NCBI GenBank assembly: GCA_036270095.1
Contig: DATBDE010000076.1
Location: forward strand, 47,867-111,866
Length of the DNA stretch: 64,000 bases
Source of the DNA: DATBDE01 sp036270095
GTDB taxonomy: Bacteria > Actinomycetota > Thermoleophilia > Solirubrobacterales > Solirubrobacteraceae
Reading direction: 5' to 3'
In this document: positions 48,160 to 57,035 of the stretch, one piece after another
Layout: each line of letters opens with the position of its first letter
Position numbering within the stretch: position 1 is the stretch's first letter
Made by a program: the position numbers and the translations under genes
The notes under the pieces: model-generated
Told to the model about the DNA's origin: nothing
Seen by the model: only the letters and a program-made list of their open reading frames with translations
Database searches by the model: none

Positions 48160-48810
48160 GTGCGCATCCTCGTCCTCGGCGACCGCGACCCCGCCTACCT
48201 GACCCACCGCGAGGTCGACGCGGCGCTCGCGCTCCTGCCGGGCACGCACTGGACGGCCACCGACGACCCCGCCGCCCACGACCTCGACGGCGTCGATGCC
48301 GTGTGGCTGCTCCCGGGCACGCCCTACCGCGACGAGGACGCAGCGCTGCAGGCCATCCGCCACTGCCTGGTCACCGGCACCCGCTTCCTTGGCACCTGCG
48401 GCGGCTTCCAGCATGCCTGCTTGGTGCTCGCCCGCGATCGCGGTGGCCTACCCGAGGCCGCCAACGCCGAGACCGACCCCGACGCGAAGGCGCCGGTCAT
48501 CGCGCCGCTTGCCTGCGCGCTCTACGGCGAGGTCCGCACGGTGACCCCGGTCCCCGGCACGCGCTTTGCGGAGCTGGCCGGCACGGCGCCGTTTCAGGGC
48601 TACCACCACTGCGGCTACGGCCTGAGCGCCGCGGCCGCGACGGCCCTCGAGGCGGCCGGCGTGACCATCGCCGCCACCGCCCCGGACGCCGGCGTGGAGG
48701 CGATCGAGCTTCGCGACCACCCCTTCTTCCTCGCCACCGCCTTCCAGCCCCAGGTCGGCGTGGGCGAGACCGGGCGCCTGCCGGCGCTCGTGGCCGCACT
48801 CGCCGATTAG
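48160..48810 (+). CDS. CTP synthase C-terminal-related amidotransferase-fold protein
   Basis: The 216-residue protein looks like the glutaminase half of CTP synthase: ILVLGDRDPAYLTHREVDAAL, VWLLPGTPYRDEDAALQAI, nucleophile-like C80 in FLGTCGGFQHACLV and QGYHHCGYG. The His-Glu pair that completes the triad (HPE) is replaced by Gln in AFQPQVGVG (residues 196 and 198), so normal glutamine hydrolysis is unlikely. It matches the family annotated as CTP synthase C-terminal region-related (seleno)protein, of unknown function. It is separated by 12 bp from the GT2 gene. Confidence 0.78.
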   Translation: MRILVLGDRDPAYLTHREVDAALALLPGTHWTATDDPAAHDLDGVDAVWLLPGTPYRDEDAALQAIRHCLVTGTRFLGTCGGFQHACLVLARDRGGLPEAANAETDPDAKAPVIAPLACALYGEVRTVTPVPGTRFAELAGTAPFQGYHHCGYGLSAAAATALEAAGVTIAATAPDAGVEAIELRDHPFFLATAFQPQVGVGETGRLPALVAALAD

Positions 48811-48822
48811 GGTTCGGAGCCG

Positions 48823-49788
48823 ATGGCTCCGGAGATCGCGGTCGTCGTCGCATCCCACGACCGGCCGCTGCGGTTGCGGTGGCTGCTCGAGGCGCTCGCC
48901 GACCAGACGCTCGCGCGCGACCGCTTCGAGGTCGTCGTCGCGCACGACTCGAGTGGGGCCGAGACCGACCAGCTTCTCGAAGTCCACGCGCTCGCCCGCG
49001 CCGGCACCCTGCGCCACGTCCGCCGCGCCCCGGGCTTGAGCCCGCCCGGCGCCAACCGCAACGCCGCCTGGCGCGCCGCGCGAGCGCCGATCGTCGCCTT
49101 CACCGACGACGACTGCCGCCCGCCGCGCGAGTGGCTGGCCAACGCCCTGCGCGCCGCGCAGCGCCACCCCGGCGCCATCGTCCAGGGGGCCACCCAGCCC
49201 GACCCCGACGAGCACCGGCTGCTCTACGCGCCCGTCCACCACAAGCAGAACATCGCGCCGCCCACGGCCTGGGCCCAGACCTGCAACATCGTCTACCCGC
49301 GCGCCGTGCTCGAGCGGCTGAACGGCTTCGACGAGCGCCGCCTCGTGGGGGAGGACGCGGCGCTGGCCGCCGCCGCTCGCGCACACGGCATCGACTACGT
49401 GGGCGAGCCCGACGTCCTCACCTACCACGCCGTCGTCCCGGTCCCGCTGCCGCGCTTCCTGCGCTCGCTGCAGCGCTGGGAGGACCTCCCGCTGCTGGTC
49501 AAGGAGCACCCGGAGATGCGCCGCCACTTCCCGCTCGGCCTGTTCTGGAAGTGGACGCACGCGTGGCTGCCGCTGGCGCTGCTCGGCGCAGCGCTGGCCA
49601 GGCGCACGTCCTTCCTCTCGCTCCTGCTCGCCCTGCCCTGGGCCAAGACCTCGCTGCCCTGGTACGGGCCGGGCAAGCGCAACCTCGTCTTCCGCTTGCG
49701 ACAGGCCCCGCGCCGCCTCGCCATCGACGCCACCGAGATGGCGGTACTGGCCCGCGGCAGCCTGCGCCACCGCGCGCCGCTGCTGTGA
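48823..49788 (+). CDS. GT2 glycosyltransferase with C-terminal membrane segment
   Basis: The 321-residue protein has IAVVVASHDRPLRLRWLLEAL, VVVAHDSSGAETDQLL, FTDDDCRPPREWLANALRAA (DDD), and TCNIVYPRAVLERLNGFDERRLVGEDAALAA. A hydrophobic segment near 245-275 (LPLALLGAALARRTSFLSLLLALPWA) may anchor it to the membrane. It is a clear paralog of the protein at 60817 over its whole length but lacks the palindrome-coded insert. The stop overlaps the GTG of the next GT4 gene. Confidence 0.86.
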   Translation: MAPEIAVVVASHDRPLRLRWLLEALADQTLARDRFEVVVAHDSSGAETDQLLEVHALARAGTLRHVRRAPGLSPPGANRNAAWRAARAPIVAFTDDDCRPPREWLANALRAAQRHPGAIVQGATQPDPDEHRLLYAPVHHKQNIAPPTAWAQTCNIVYPRAVLERLNGFDERRLVGEDAALAAAARAHGIDYVGEPDVLTYHAVVPVPLPRFLRSLQRWEDLPLLVKEHPEMRRHFPLGLFWKWTHAWLPLALLGAALARRTSFLSLLLALPWAKTSLPWYGPGKRNLVFRLRQAPRRLAIDATEMAVLARGSLRHRAPLL

Positions 49789-50885
49789 CGCGGGTCGCGC
49801 TGCTCACCCCGACCTACTGGCCGGAGGTCCGCCGCGGCACCGAGCGCTTCGCGCACGAGGTCGGCGTGGGTCTCACCGAGCGCGGCGACGACGTCACGAT
49901 CGTGACCAGCCACAAGAGCCGCCCGGCCACCGCGACCGAGGACGGGATGCGCGTGATCCGCAACTGGCGCCCGCCCGACGGGCGCCTGCGCCGGCGCATG
50001 TTCGAGGACTACCTGACCCACTTGCCCTTCGCGTACCTGTCGCTGCGCCGCGGCGACTACGACGTCGCCAACGCGCTGTTCCCGTCCGACGGCGTGGCCG
50101 CCGCGCGCTGGTCGCGCGAGACGGGCAAGCCCGCGGTCCTCTCCTACATGGGCATCCCCGACCGCCGCGGCCTCGTGGACCGGCGCTGGCGCATCCGCAT
50201 CACCCAGGACGCCATCGCGGGCGCTCGGGCGGTGGTGGCGCTCTCCAAGGCTGCACAGGACGCCTTCGCGCGCTGGCTCGGGGTCCAGGCGCGCCAGATC
50301 TATCCGCCGGTCGACGTCGAGACCTTCACCCCCGGCGGCCAGCGGGCGCCCGAGCCGACGATCATCTGCGCCGGCGAGCTCGGCGAGCCGCGCAAGCGCG
50401 TCCCCCTGCTCATCGAGGCCTTTGCCCGTGTGCGCCGCGAGCGCCCGACCGCCCGCCTGCTGCTCGACCGCCCCCGCGACGCCGCCGTCGCGGCGCGCGT
50501 CGTCGGCGACGCGCCCGGAGTGGATCTGGTCGACATCGACGACCGCATCGCGCTGCGCGACGCCTACCGCCGCACCTGGGTCTCGGCGCTGCCAAGCTTC
50601 GGCGAGGCGTTCGGGCTCGTGCTCGCCGAGGCCATGGGTTGCGGCACGCCGGTCGTGTGCGCGCGGGAAGGCGGGATGCCGGAGATCGTGGACTCCGAAG
50701 CGGTCGGGCGGATCTTCGACGAGGCCGAGCCGCCGGCGGTCGCGCGCGCCCTGCTGGAAGCGCTGGAGTTGGCCGAGGACCCGGCCACGCCCGCCGCTTG
50801 CCGGGCCCGCGCCGAGCACTTCTCGCGCGCCCGGTGCGTCGACCAGTACCAGTCGCTTTACCAGGAGATCGGAGCCGCCGGATAA
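49785..50885 (+). CDS. GT4 family glycosyltransferase
   Basis: This 366-residue GT-B protein has VALLTPTYWPEVRRGTERFAHEVGVGL at the N-terminus, IICAGELGEPRKRVPLLIEAFARVRRERPTARLLL near 190, and LPSFGEAFGLVLAEAMGCGTPVVCAREGGMPEIV with the donor-binding EX7E. The short N-terminal domain still carries the conserved NALFPSDGVAAARWSRETGKPAVLSYMGI. The donor sugar is unknown. It is the third gene of a run from 48160 (the last junction is a GTGA overlap). Confidence 0.86.
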   Translation: MTRVALLTPTYWPEVRRGTERFAHEVGVGLTERGDDVTIVTSHKSRPATATEDGMRVIRNWRPPDGRLRRRMFEDYLTHLPFAYLSLRRGDYDVANALFPSDGVAAARWSRETGKPAVLSYMGIPDRRGLVDRRWRIRITQDAIAGARAVVALSKAAQDAFARWLGVQARQIYPPVDVETFTPGGQRAPEPTIICAGELGEPRKRVPLLIEAFARVRRERPTARLLLDRPRDAAVAARVVGDAPGVDLVDIDDRIALRDAYRRTWVSALPSFGEAFGLVLAEAMGCGTPVVCAREGGMPEIVDSEAVGRIFDEAEPPAVARALLEALELAEDPATPAACRARAEHFSRARCVDQYQSLYQEIGAAG

Positions 50886-50888
50886 GGT
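50883..50888 (+). promoter_or_regulatory. Candidate -10 box (TAAGGT), leaderless start
   Basis: TAAGGT lies 6 nt before the ATG at 50895 and overlaps the stop codon of the GT4 gene. Confidence 0.35.
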
Positions 50889-50894
50889 CGCGCC

Positions 50895-51290
50895 ATGACC
50901 ATTCCTTTCGCCAGTTACTCGCTGGGCGACGCGTTGCTGACCGTCCTCGAGATCTTCCTTCTCGTGATCTGGATCTGGATCCTGATCACGATCATGATCG
51001 ACCTCTTCCGCGACGACTCCGTTTCCGGTTGGGGGAAGGCGGCCTGGGTCTTCTTCCTGATCTTCGTCCCCTACATCACGGCGCTGATCTACCTGATCGC
51101 CCGCGGCAAGGGCATGCGGGACCGTGCGATTCAGCACCAAGCCGACGTGCAGAAGGCCACCGACCAATACATCAAGCAAGCCGCCGGGACCACGCCGGTG
51201 GACGAGCTGCACAAGCTCTCCGACCTGAAGGCGAAGGGCGCGATCTCCGACGAGGAGTACGACAAGCTCAAGGCGCAGATCGTCGCCTGA
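50895..51290 (+). CDS. SHOCT-domain membrane protein
   Basis: The 131-residue protein has two membrane helices (about 15-38, VLEIFLLVIWIWILITIMIDLF, and 48-68, AAWVFFLIFVPYITALIYLIA) joined by a short loop, as in the phospholipase D nuclease N-terminal (PLDc_N) domain. A polar linker follows, then a C-terminal SHOCT motif (LHKLSDLKAKGAISDEEYDKLKAQI). Such proteins are common in actinobacteria; their role in membrane stress or protein assembly is not settled. Confidence 0.85.
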   Translation: MTIPFASYSLGDALLTVLEIFLLVIWIWILITIMIDLFRDDSVSGWGKAAWVFFLIFVPYITALIYLIARGKGMRDRAIQHQADVQKATDQYIKQAAGTTPVDELHKLSDLKAKGAISDEEYDKLKAQIVA

Positions 51291-51317
51291 GCACGCTGAG
51301 CGGGTAAAGGGGCCTGG

Positions 51318-52451
51318 GTGACCCCCGAACCGCTGCAGGAGCTCGTCGGCCGCTACGACCCCGAGGTGTTCGACGCGACCTCGGACGAGACCCGGGTGCG
51401 TCTCGCCACGACCGGCGACGGCGCCGCGGACGCGGTGATCGTCGACGGCGTGGCGCGGCTCGAGGACGCCGACGGCGACCCCGACGCCGTGCTCACCGCC
51501 GACGCCGCGACGTGGCGCCGGATCGCCGAGGACGTGCGCGGCGGGATGGCCGCGTTCCAGCGCAGGCGCCTGACCGTGCGCCACAACCTGCACGTCGGCG
51601 TGGGCTTCCTGGCCGCCACCAGCGGACAGGACACGCCGGGGCGGCTGGAGTTCAATCGCGCGGACGGATTGTCCTACCTGCAGGCCGGGGTGGGCGATCC
51701 GGTGTTCCTGGTCCACGGCCTCGGCGGAACCAAGGTCTCGATGCTGCCCACGGTGGCCGCGCTCGCGCCGCGGTTCCGCGCCATCTCGGTCGACCTCCCC
51801 GGCGCCGGCGACTCCGACAAGCCGGTGGGCGCGCCCTACGACCCGCGCTTCTTCGCGGCGTCGCTGGTGCGGTTCCTGGACGCGCTGGAGGTCGAGCGCG
51901 CCCACGTGGTCGGCAACAGCCTGGGCGGGCGGGTCGCGCTCGAGCTCGGCCTGCGCCACCCGGAGCGCGTGAACCGCTTGGCCCTGTTGGCGCCGTCGCT
52001 GGCGTGGCGGCGCGACCGGCCCTGGGCGCCGGTGCTGCGCCTGGTGCGTCCGGAGCTGGGGCTGCTGCAGCCGGCGCCGCGGCCGGTGGTCGAGGGAATC
52101 GTGCGCCGCCTGATCCCCGGCGGGCAGGACGGCTGGTCGGCCGCCGGCGTGGACGAGTTCCTGCGCGTGTACCAGACCCCGCGCGGCCGCGCGGCCTTCT
52201 ACGCCGCCGCGCGCCAGATCTACCTCGAGGAGCCCGAGGGCGACGACGGGTTCTGGCCCCGCCTGCGCTCGCTGCAGCCCGAGGCCCTGTTCGTCTGGGG
52301 CCGCAAGGACCAGATCGTGCCCATTGCCTTCGCGCGCCATGTCACCGAGGCCGTGCCGGGCGCCCAGCACGTAGAGCTGGACTGCGGGCACGTGCCGCAG
52401 CTCGAGCGCCCGCGCGAGACCCACGCCGCCGTGCTGCAGTTCCTCGCCTAG
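51318..52451 (+). CDS. Alpha/beta hydrolase with N-terminal SCP2-like domain
   Basis: The 377-residue protein joins an N-terminal sterol-carrier-like domain (about 1-110: TRVRLATTGDGAADAVIVDG...DAVLTADAATWRRIAEDVRGGMAAFQRRRLTVRHNLHVG) to a full alpha/beta hydrolase (LVHGLGGTKVSM, nucleophile GNSLGGRVALE, acid GRKDQIVPI, catalytic His in DCGHVPQLERP). A lipid-like ester or C-C substrate delivered by the first domain is plausible but inferred. It starts with GTG, 27 bp after the SHOCT gene. Confidence 0.83.
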   Translation: MTPEPLQELVGRYDPEVFDATSDETRVRLATTGDGAADAVIVDGVARLEDADGDPDAVLTADAATWRRIAEDVRGGMAAFQRRRLTVRHNLHVGVGFLAATSGQDTPGRLEFNRADGLSYLQAGVGDPVFLVHGLGGTKVSMLPTVAALAPRFRAISVDLPGAGDSDKPVGAPYDPRFFAASLVRFLDALEVERAHVVGNSLGGRVALELGLRHPERVNRLALLAPSLAWRRDRPWAPVLRLVRPELGLLQPAPRPVVEGIVRRLIPGGQDGWSAAGVDEFLRVYQTPRGRAAFYAAARQIYLEEPEGDDGFWPRLRSLQPEALFVWGRKDQIVPIAFARHVTEAVPGAQHVELDCGHVPQLERPRETHAAVLQFLA

Positions 52452-52488
52452 GGCGCGGTCACCCGACCGTCATGCGGGCGTCGAGCTA

Positions 52489-52942
52489 CTACCTCGCGTT
52501 CCAGCGCAGCACGGGCGACTCGCACGTCGCGGTCACGGCGCCCGCTGGGTCCGTGGCCGTCAGCACCACGCGGAAGGTGCCCGAGGCGCTGCTCGCGCCG
52601 GCGTTGCCAGCGATCTCGTAGTCGTACTTCTCCTGCCCGCCGTCAATGGCGGGGTAGGTCTGGCTGAACGTGTCGCCGAAGCCGCCGCCCGTGACGGGGA
52701 AGTCGTCGAGGGCGTCGTTGATGGCAAGCGAGCCGCCGTCGCTGCAGTCGGCAAACCACACCAACCGCAGGGCCTTGATGCTCTGCCGGTCCGCGGCCAG
52801 CTGCAGCACGGTCGGCTGGCCCAGGCCGGACGGTCGTGGCCCGCCCGCTCGTGTCGGCCGCCGAACCATCGGGAAGGTAGCGGGCGACCGCCCCTTCAGC
52901 CGAAGCCGCGACCACCACTGACATGGTCGCCACCGCTGCCAC
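52489..52942 (-). pseudogene. Small secreted protein, probably frameshifted
   Basis: One frame (from about 52942) gives a signal-peptide-like start (AAVATMSVVVAASAEGAVARYLPDG); a different frame, open from 52869 to 52489, gives the rest (IKALRLVWFADCSDGGSLAINDALDDF...GTFRVVLTATDPAGAVTATCESPVLRW), a beta-rich domain. The two frames meet in the G/C-rich stretch 52820-52860. The frame change equals one inserted base or two deleted bases. The intact protein would have about 140 residues. I do not recognise the family. Confidence 0.45.
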
Positions 52943-53298
52943 CGGCAGGGCGGCGGCCGAACCTGGTCCTCATCCGAACCTCTCCTCCGATCCCGTCCCG
53001 TCCGAGCACTCAGGGCGCGTTACGAACACCGGTCACTCTGGAAGCAACCGGCGCATAGGCCAGCCAAGGCTCAGCTATCAGGTGCATGCTCTCCACCAGG
53101 CGTCGTGCCCGCTATCCCACGGTTGCGTGATTAATCAATGTGGAAAAGGGTCGCCGGTGAGGTCTTGACACGTATCGGCGTCACGATAGATTCGGCCGTG
53201 CGTGCCGACCGTCAGCACGGCGACGAACCCGGAGCGATAAGGCAACCGCACATGCTGGGCCCGCGTTCCCTTCTGGCCCCACTGGTGACGGTGGGGAG
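52943..53298. other. Intergenic region with one promoter
   Basis: This 356-bp gap is richer in A/T than its surroundings. I see no convincing ORF, RNA gene or repeat in it. A TTGACA/TAGATT promoter pair near its end points at the LuxR-type gene. The leader from there to the ATG is about 100 nt long. Confidence 0.5.
53165..53192 (+). promoter_or_regulatory. Sigma-70-type promoter (TTGACA-N16-TAGATT)
   Basis: TTGACA (53165-53170) and TAGATT (53187-53192) are separated by 16 bp. This is the only promoter in the window where I see both consensus boxes. It would drive the PAS-LuxR gene at 53299. Confidence 0.5.
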
Positions 53299-53891
53299 AT
53301 GATGCGCCAGGATGGCTGGGCGGAGCTGTTCTGGGCGGCGTTCAAGCAGTCGCGTAATCCCATGCTCTTGCTCGATGATCCGCGGCTTGTCGTCGACGCC
53401 AACGATGCTTTTCTCGCGCTCACGGGTGATAAGCGTCAGGACGTGATCGGGAGGCCCGCGTCCAGCTTGGTGGAAGGTGGTCCCGTCTTGTCGTCCGAGG
53501 AGTGGGTGACGAGACTGGCCGTCGGTCACTTCACGGGCGATACCGAGCTTCGGTGCGTCGGCGGCGACAGCGTCCTCGTCCAATGGGGAGCCCACGTGGA
53601 GATCGTGACCGGGCGCCGCCTCATCCTGCTCGTCGCGCTGAGCATGTCTCCTGGGGGCGGCACCTTCGGCCTTCCACGCCTCCCGGGTCCTCGCACGGGC
53701 AGCTGTCCGCGCGCGAGCGTCAGGTCGTGCGACTCGTCGCCCAGGGGCGTGCGGGTCCAGAGAGCGCGGACGAATTGCACATCTCCCCCGACACCGTGCG
53801 CACCCACGTGCGCAATGCCATGACGAAGATGGGGGCGCGCTCGCGCGCCCAGCTCGTCGCCAAGGTGCTCGGGGACGGCGTCATCGTGTAG
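53299..53891 (+). pseudogene. PAS-LuxR transcriptional regulator, frameshifted
   Basis: The first frame encodes a PAS-like sensor (residues 10-110: FKQSRNPMLLLDDPRLVVDANDAFLALTGDKRQDVIGRPASSLV...WGAHVEIVTGRRLILLVAL). The LuxR DNA-binding domain is in another frame (SARERQVVRLVAQGR...ADELHISPDTVRTHVRNAMTKMGARSRAQLVAKVL), ending at 53891. The shift is equivalent to one missing base between about 53650 and 53715. A repaired gene would give about 197 residues. It has its own promoter and overlaps the convergent flippase gene by 11 bp. It may have regulated the glycan locus. Confidence 0.7.
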
Positions 53892-55405
53892 CCCCGCCTC
53901 GCGCCGGCGCCGGCGCCGCCGCGCTCCGCCCGCGCAGGTACCCGAGCACCTCGCGCAAGAGCCGGCGCTCGAAGGCCCACGTGGCCACCACGGTGACCGC
54001 GACGTAGAGCGCGAGCTCAGCCACCGCGACGGCCAGCGAGCCGTCGCCCACCAGCGCCCGCACGCCCAGCACCGCCAGCACGGCGGGCGCGATCGCGCGC
54101 GCCACGTGGCGCAGCATCTGCAGACCGTCGAACAGCTTCGTGAGATAGAGCCCCCGCACGACCAGCGAGACGAGGGCCATGATCCCCATGCCCGCGGCGA
54201 ACCCGTTCAGCCCCTTCCACAGCATGAGCGGGATCGCGAAGGCGACGAACGACAGCATGGTCACGAAGCTCCAGACCGCGATCGGCCGGGTTTCGCCGCG
54301 GGCGCGGAAGAACGCGTCCCCGTTGAAGGCGATGTGCCCGAGCGCGGCCACGAGCCCGAAGGCGGCGATGATCCCCACCGCCGGGCGCCAGCGCTCGCCG
54401 ATGCCGTAGGTGACGAGGTCGGACGCGAACAGCGCCACCGCGATCCCGAACGGCAGCCCCCACATCAGCGCCAGGCGGTTGGACTTCACGAACGACTCGA
54501 AGAGCAGGTCGGTGCGGTCCTTGACCGCGCAGATGGCCGGGTAGAGCGTTTGGGTCACGATCTGGTCGACCTTGTTGGTGTAGTCGGAGATCGAGCTGGC
54601 CAGCGCAATCCCGCCCACCGCCGCCAGCCCCAGCGCCTTGGTCCCGACGAGGATCGAGGACTGGGCGATGACCAGCGACGACGCGCCGGCCACGAACAGG
54701 GGCCAGGAGAAGGTCGCGTAGCTGCGCAGGGCGCCCTTCTGCCAGCGCAACCGCACCTTGTACGCGACGTCCGCATGGCCACCACGGCGCCCGACAGCGA
54801 CCCCGCCACGACGCCCACCACCAGCGCCCAGTAGCCCGCGCCGGCCACCGCCAGCGCCACCGTGACCACGAACCCGACGATGGGCTCGACCGCCTGCAGC
54901 GTGCGCTGGCGGACGAAGTCCATGCGCCGGTAGAAGATCCAGAACGGGGTCTGCAGCGCGCCCCCGGCCACGGTCAGGCAGGCCACGAAGCCGGGAAGCA
55001 GGAGCTGCGGCGTGCCGTAGACGAGCGCCAGCACGGGCACGGCGGCGAAGAGCAGGAGCAGGAATAGGCCGGAGAACGTCAGCTCGAACGTGAACGCCTT
55101 CTGGAACGCGAGCTCCTGGTCGGACTCGTCCTGCTGGACGTACTTGTCGCCGATCCCGACCTGCTTGAGCCACAGGAACGTGCCCAGCCCGATCACGAGG
55201 ATGCCCCACAGGGCGTAGTCGGTCCGCGTGAGAAAGGCGGCGACCAGGAAGCCCTTGATCAGGCCGAGCGAGTACACCCCGCGAAGTACGCGGCGTTGAC
55301 CAGCGTGCCCCGCGCCGTGTGGTGCCGCAGGGTGCCGACGCCGGACAGCTCGGCGCGGCGCCGGATGGCGTCGCCCGGCGGCGATTCCTTGTTTTCCCCT
55401 GCCAT
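53881..55405 (-). pseudogene. Second Wzx-type flippase, two frameshifts
   Basis: Comparison with the intact paralog at 22742 shows one gene read in three frames: ATG at 55405 (TARGTLVNAAYF), a middle part (GLIKGFLVAAFL to SGAVVAMRTS) and a C-terminal part (YKVRLRWQKGALRSYATFSWP to the stop at 53881). Each junction fits one missing base, near 55277-55281 (in a C-run on the plus strand) and near 54762-54770. About 508 residues would be restored. As given, the protein cannot be made in one piece. Confidence 0.8.
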
Positions 55406-55426
55406 TCCCCGTGCCCCGCGGGCAAG

Positions 55427-56290
55427 CTACCAAGCGGCCAAGTAGGCCTGCGCCACCTCTCGGGCGGCGCGCTCCTTGGCGCTCACCCAAGCCCGCGGGC
55501 CCAGCCACGGGACGCCGAGCGGGATGGCCCGCTGCAGCCGCCCGGTGAGGCCGCGCGACGCCGGCCGCGCGAGCAGCGCCGCGAAGCGGTCGTGGAAGTA
55601 GGGCGGCAGCTCGGGGTGCTGCGCCACGAACGCGCGCTCGGCCCGCGCGAGCACCGGCATGCGCGCCCGCCACTGGGCCAGCGTGGGGGCGATGAGGTGC
55701 TCGGCCCGGGCGTCGGGGTCGTAGCGCAGGCGGAACCCGTCGTGGGAGAGCCGGTAGGCCAGGTCGAGGTCCTCGTAGAGGTACGGGAAGCGCCGCGCGT
55801 CAAAGCCGCCGGAGCGCTCTAGCAACACCCGTTTCACGGACACGTTGGCGGTGTAGAAATGCCACCATCCCGCCTCCGTCCCCTCGATGCGGCTGTAATC
55901 GAACTGCACTCCGTCGTCGAGCCATTCCATCAGCGGGGTGGGCCGCAGCGCGTCGGCCCAGCGCACGGGCCCGAGCAGTCCGACGCGCGCGTCGGGCTCG
56001 CGCTCGTGCAGCTCGAGGTGGCGCGACACGAGGTCGGCGGCGGGGAGGACGTCGTCGTCGGTGAACAGGACGACGGGGGCGCGCGCCGCCCGCCAGCCCG
56101 CGTTGCGCGCGCCGGCGGCGCCGGGCTCGGTGGCGCGCAGCGAGGCCTGCGGCACCGCGCCGGCCCGCGCGTCGGCCACGACCAGGAGCTCGACGCCGGG
56201 CCCGCGCAGGCGGTCGAGGACGCGCTCGAGCGTCGGCCGGCCGACGGTGGGGATGACGACGGAGAGGTGCGCCACGGCCGTGGATGACAT
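55427..56290 (-). CDS. GT2 family glycosyltransferase
   Basis: The 287-residue GT-A protein has LSVVIPTVGRPTLERVLDRL, LLVVADARAGAVP, VVLFTDDDVLPAADLVSRHL (DDD), FYTANVSVKRVLLERSGGFDARRFPYLYEDLDLAYRL. It lies 21 bp upstream of the broken flippase gene on the same strand, mirroring the flippase-GT2 pairing at 21846-24220 in reverse order. The first 11 bp overlap the start of the divergent methyltransferase gene. Confidence 0.85.
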   Translation of the reverse strand: MSSTAVAHLSVVIPTVGRPTLERVLDRLRGPGVELLVVADARAGAVPQASLRATEPGAAGARNAGWRAARAPVVLFTDDDVLPAADLVSRHLELHEREPDARVGLLGPVRWADALRPTPLMEWLDDGVQFDYSRIEGTEAGWWHFYTANVSVKRVLLERSGGFDARRFPYLYEDLDLAYRLSHDGFRLRYDPDARAEHLIAPTLAQWRARMPVLARAERAFVAQHPELPPYFHDRFAALLARPASRGLTGRLQRAIPLGVPWLGPRAWVSAKERAAREVAQAYLAAW

Positions 56291-57005
56291 CAGGGTCGAT
56301 CCCGACCGCGAGCTGGCCGAGCTGCGCGAGTACCTGGGCGACGACTACCGGCTCGCCCGTCTGCAGCGCCACCAGGTGGGCATGGAGGAGGAGCTGGCGC
56401 AGCTCGGCGACCCGCAGCGCCTCTACCGCGAGTCGCTCGCCTACCTCTACGACCTCACCGTGTTCGCGATGAGCCGCACCAAGGAGCCCTATCTGGACGC
56501 CCTCGCCGCCGCGGTGCAACCGCCGGCGCGGGTGCTCGACTACGGCTGCGGCATCGGTTCCGACGGGCTGCTGCTGCTCGAGGCCGGCTATCGCGTCGAG
56601 TTCGCGGACTTCGCCTCGCCCTCGACGCAATACCTGCGCTGGCGCATGCGGCAGCGCGGCCTCGACGCGCCGTTCCACGACCTCGACCGCGCCCCGCCCG
56701 GCGGCGGCTTCGACCTGGCGTTCGCGTTCGACGTCATCGAGCACGCGCCCGACGCGCTGGCCTTCCTGGGCGAGCTCGAGTCCCGCGCCCGGCTGGTGCT
56801 CGTCAACTTCCTCGCCAACGAGGACCGCAACCCGCTGCACGAGCCGCTCGACGTCGACGCGCTGCTCGACCACGTCACCGCGCGCGGCCTGCGCCGCTAC
56901 CGCGTGCACCACGGGCGCTCGCACCTCGTGCTCTACGCGCCGCGGCGGCGCACGCCGGTGCGCTCGCGGCTGGTGCGGCTGCGCGGCCGGCGAGTGGCGC
57001 GCTGA
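56280..57005 (+). CDS. Class I SAM-dependent methyltransferase
   Basis: The 241-residue protein has a helical N-terminal region of about 75 residues (ELREYLGDDYRLARLQRHQVGMEEELAQLG, YRESLAYLYDLTVFAMS), then ARVLDYGCGIGSDGLLLLEAGYRVEFADFA near 82 and FDLAFAFDVIEHAPDALAFLGELE. The basic C-terminus (RRRTPVRSRLVRLRGRRVAR) may touch the membrane or a polyanion. The acceptor is unknown. The GTG start at 56280 overlaps the 5' end of the divergent GT2 gene. Confidence 0.8.
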   Translation: MDDIRVDPDRELAELREYLGDDYRLARLQRHQVGMEEELAQLGDPQRLYRESLAYLYDLTVFAMSRTKEPYLDALAAAVQPPARVLDYGCGIGSDGLLLLEAGYRVEFADFASPSTQYLRWRMRQRGLDAPFHDLDRAPPGGGFDLAFAFDVIEHAPDALAFLGELESRARLVLVNFLANEDRNPLHEPLDVDALLDHVTARGLRRYRVHHGRSHLVLYAPRRRTPVRSRLVRLRGRRVAR

Positions 57006-57035
57006 CCCGGTCGCCCCACTTACCATCCTCGCGCC

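Noticed and set aside
53299..53823. The PAS protein as a complete 174-residue gene product
   Set aside because: Its last 50 residues are low-complexity, while a perfect LuxR domain continues in the next frame, so a frameshift is the better reading.
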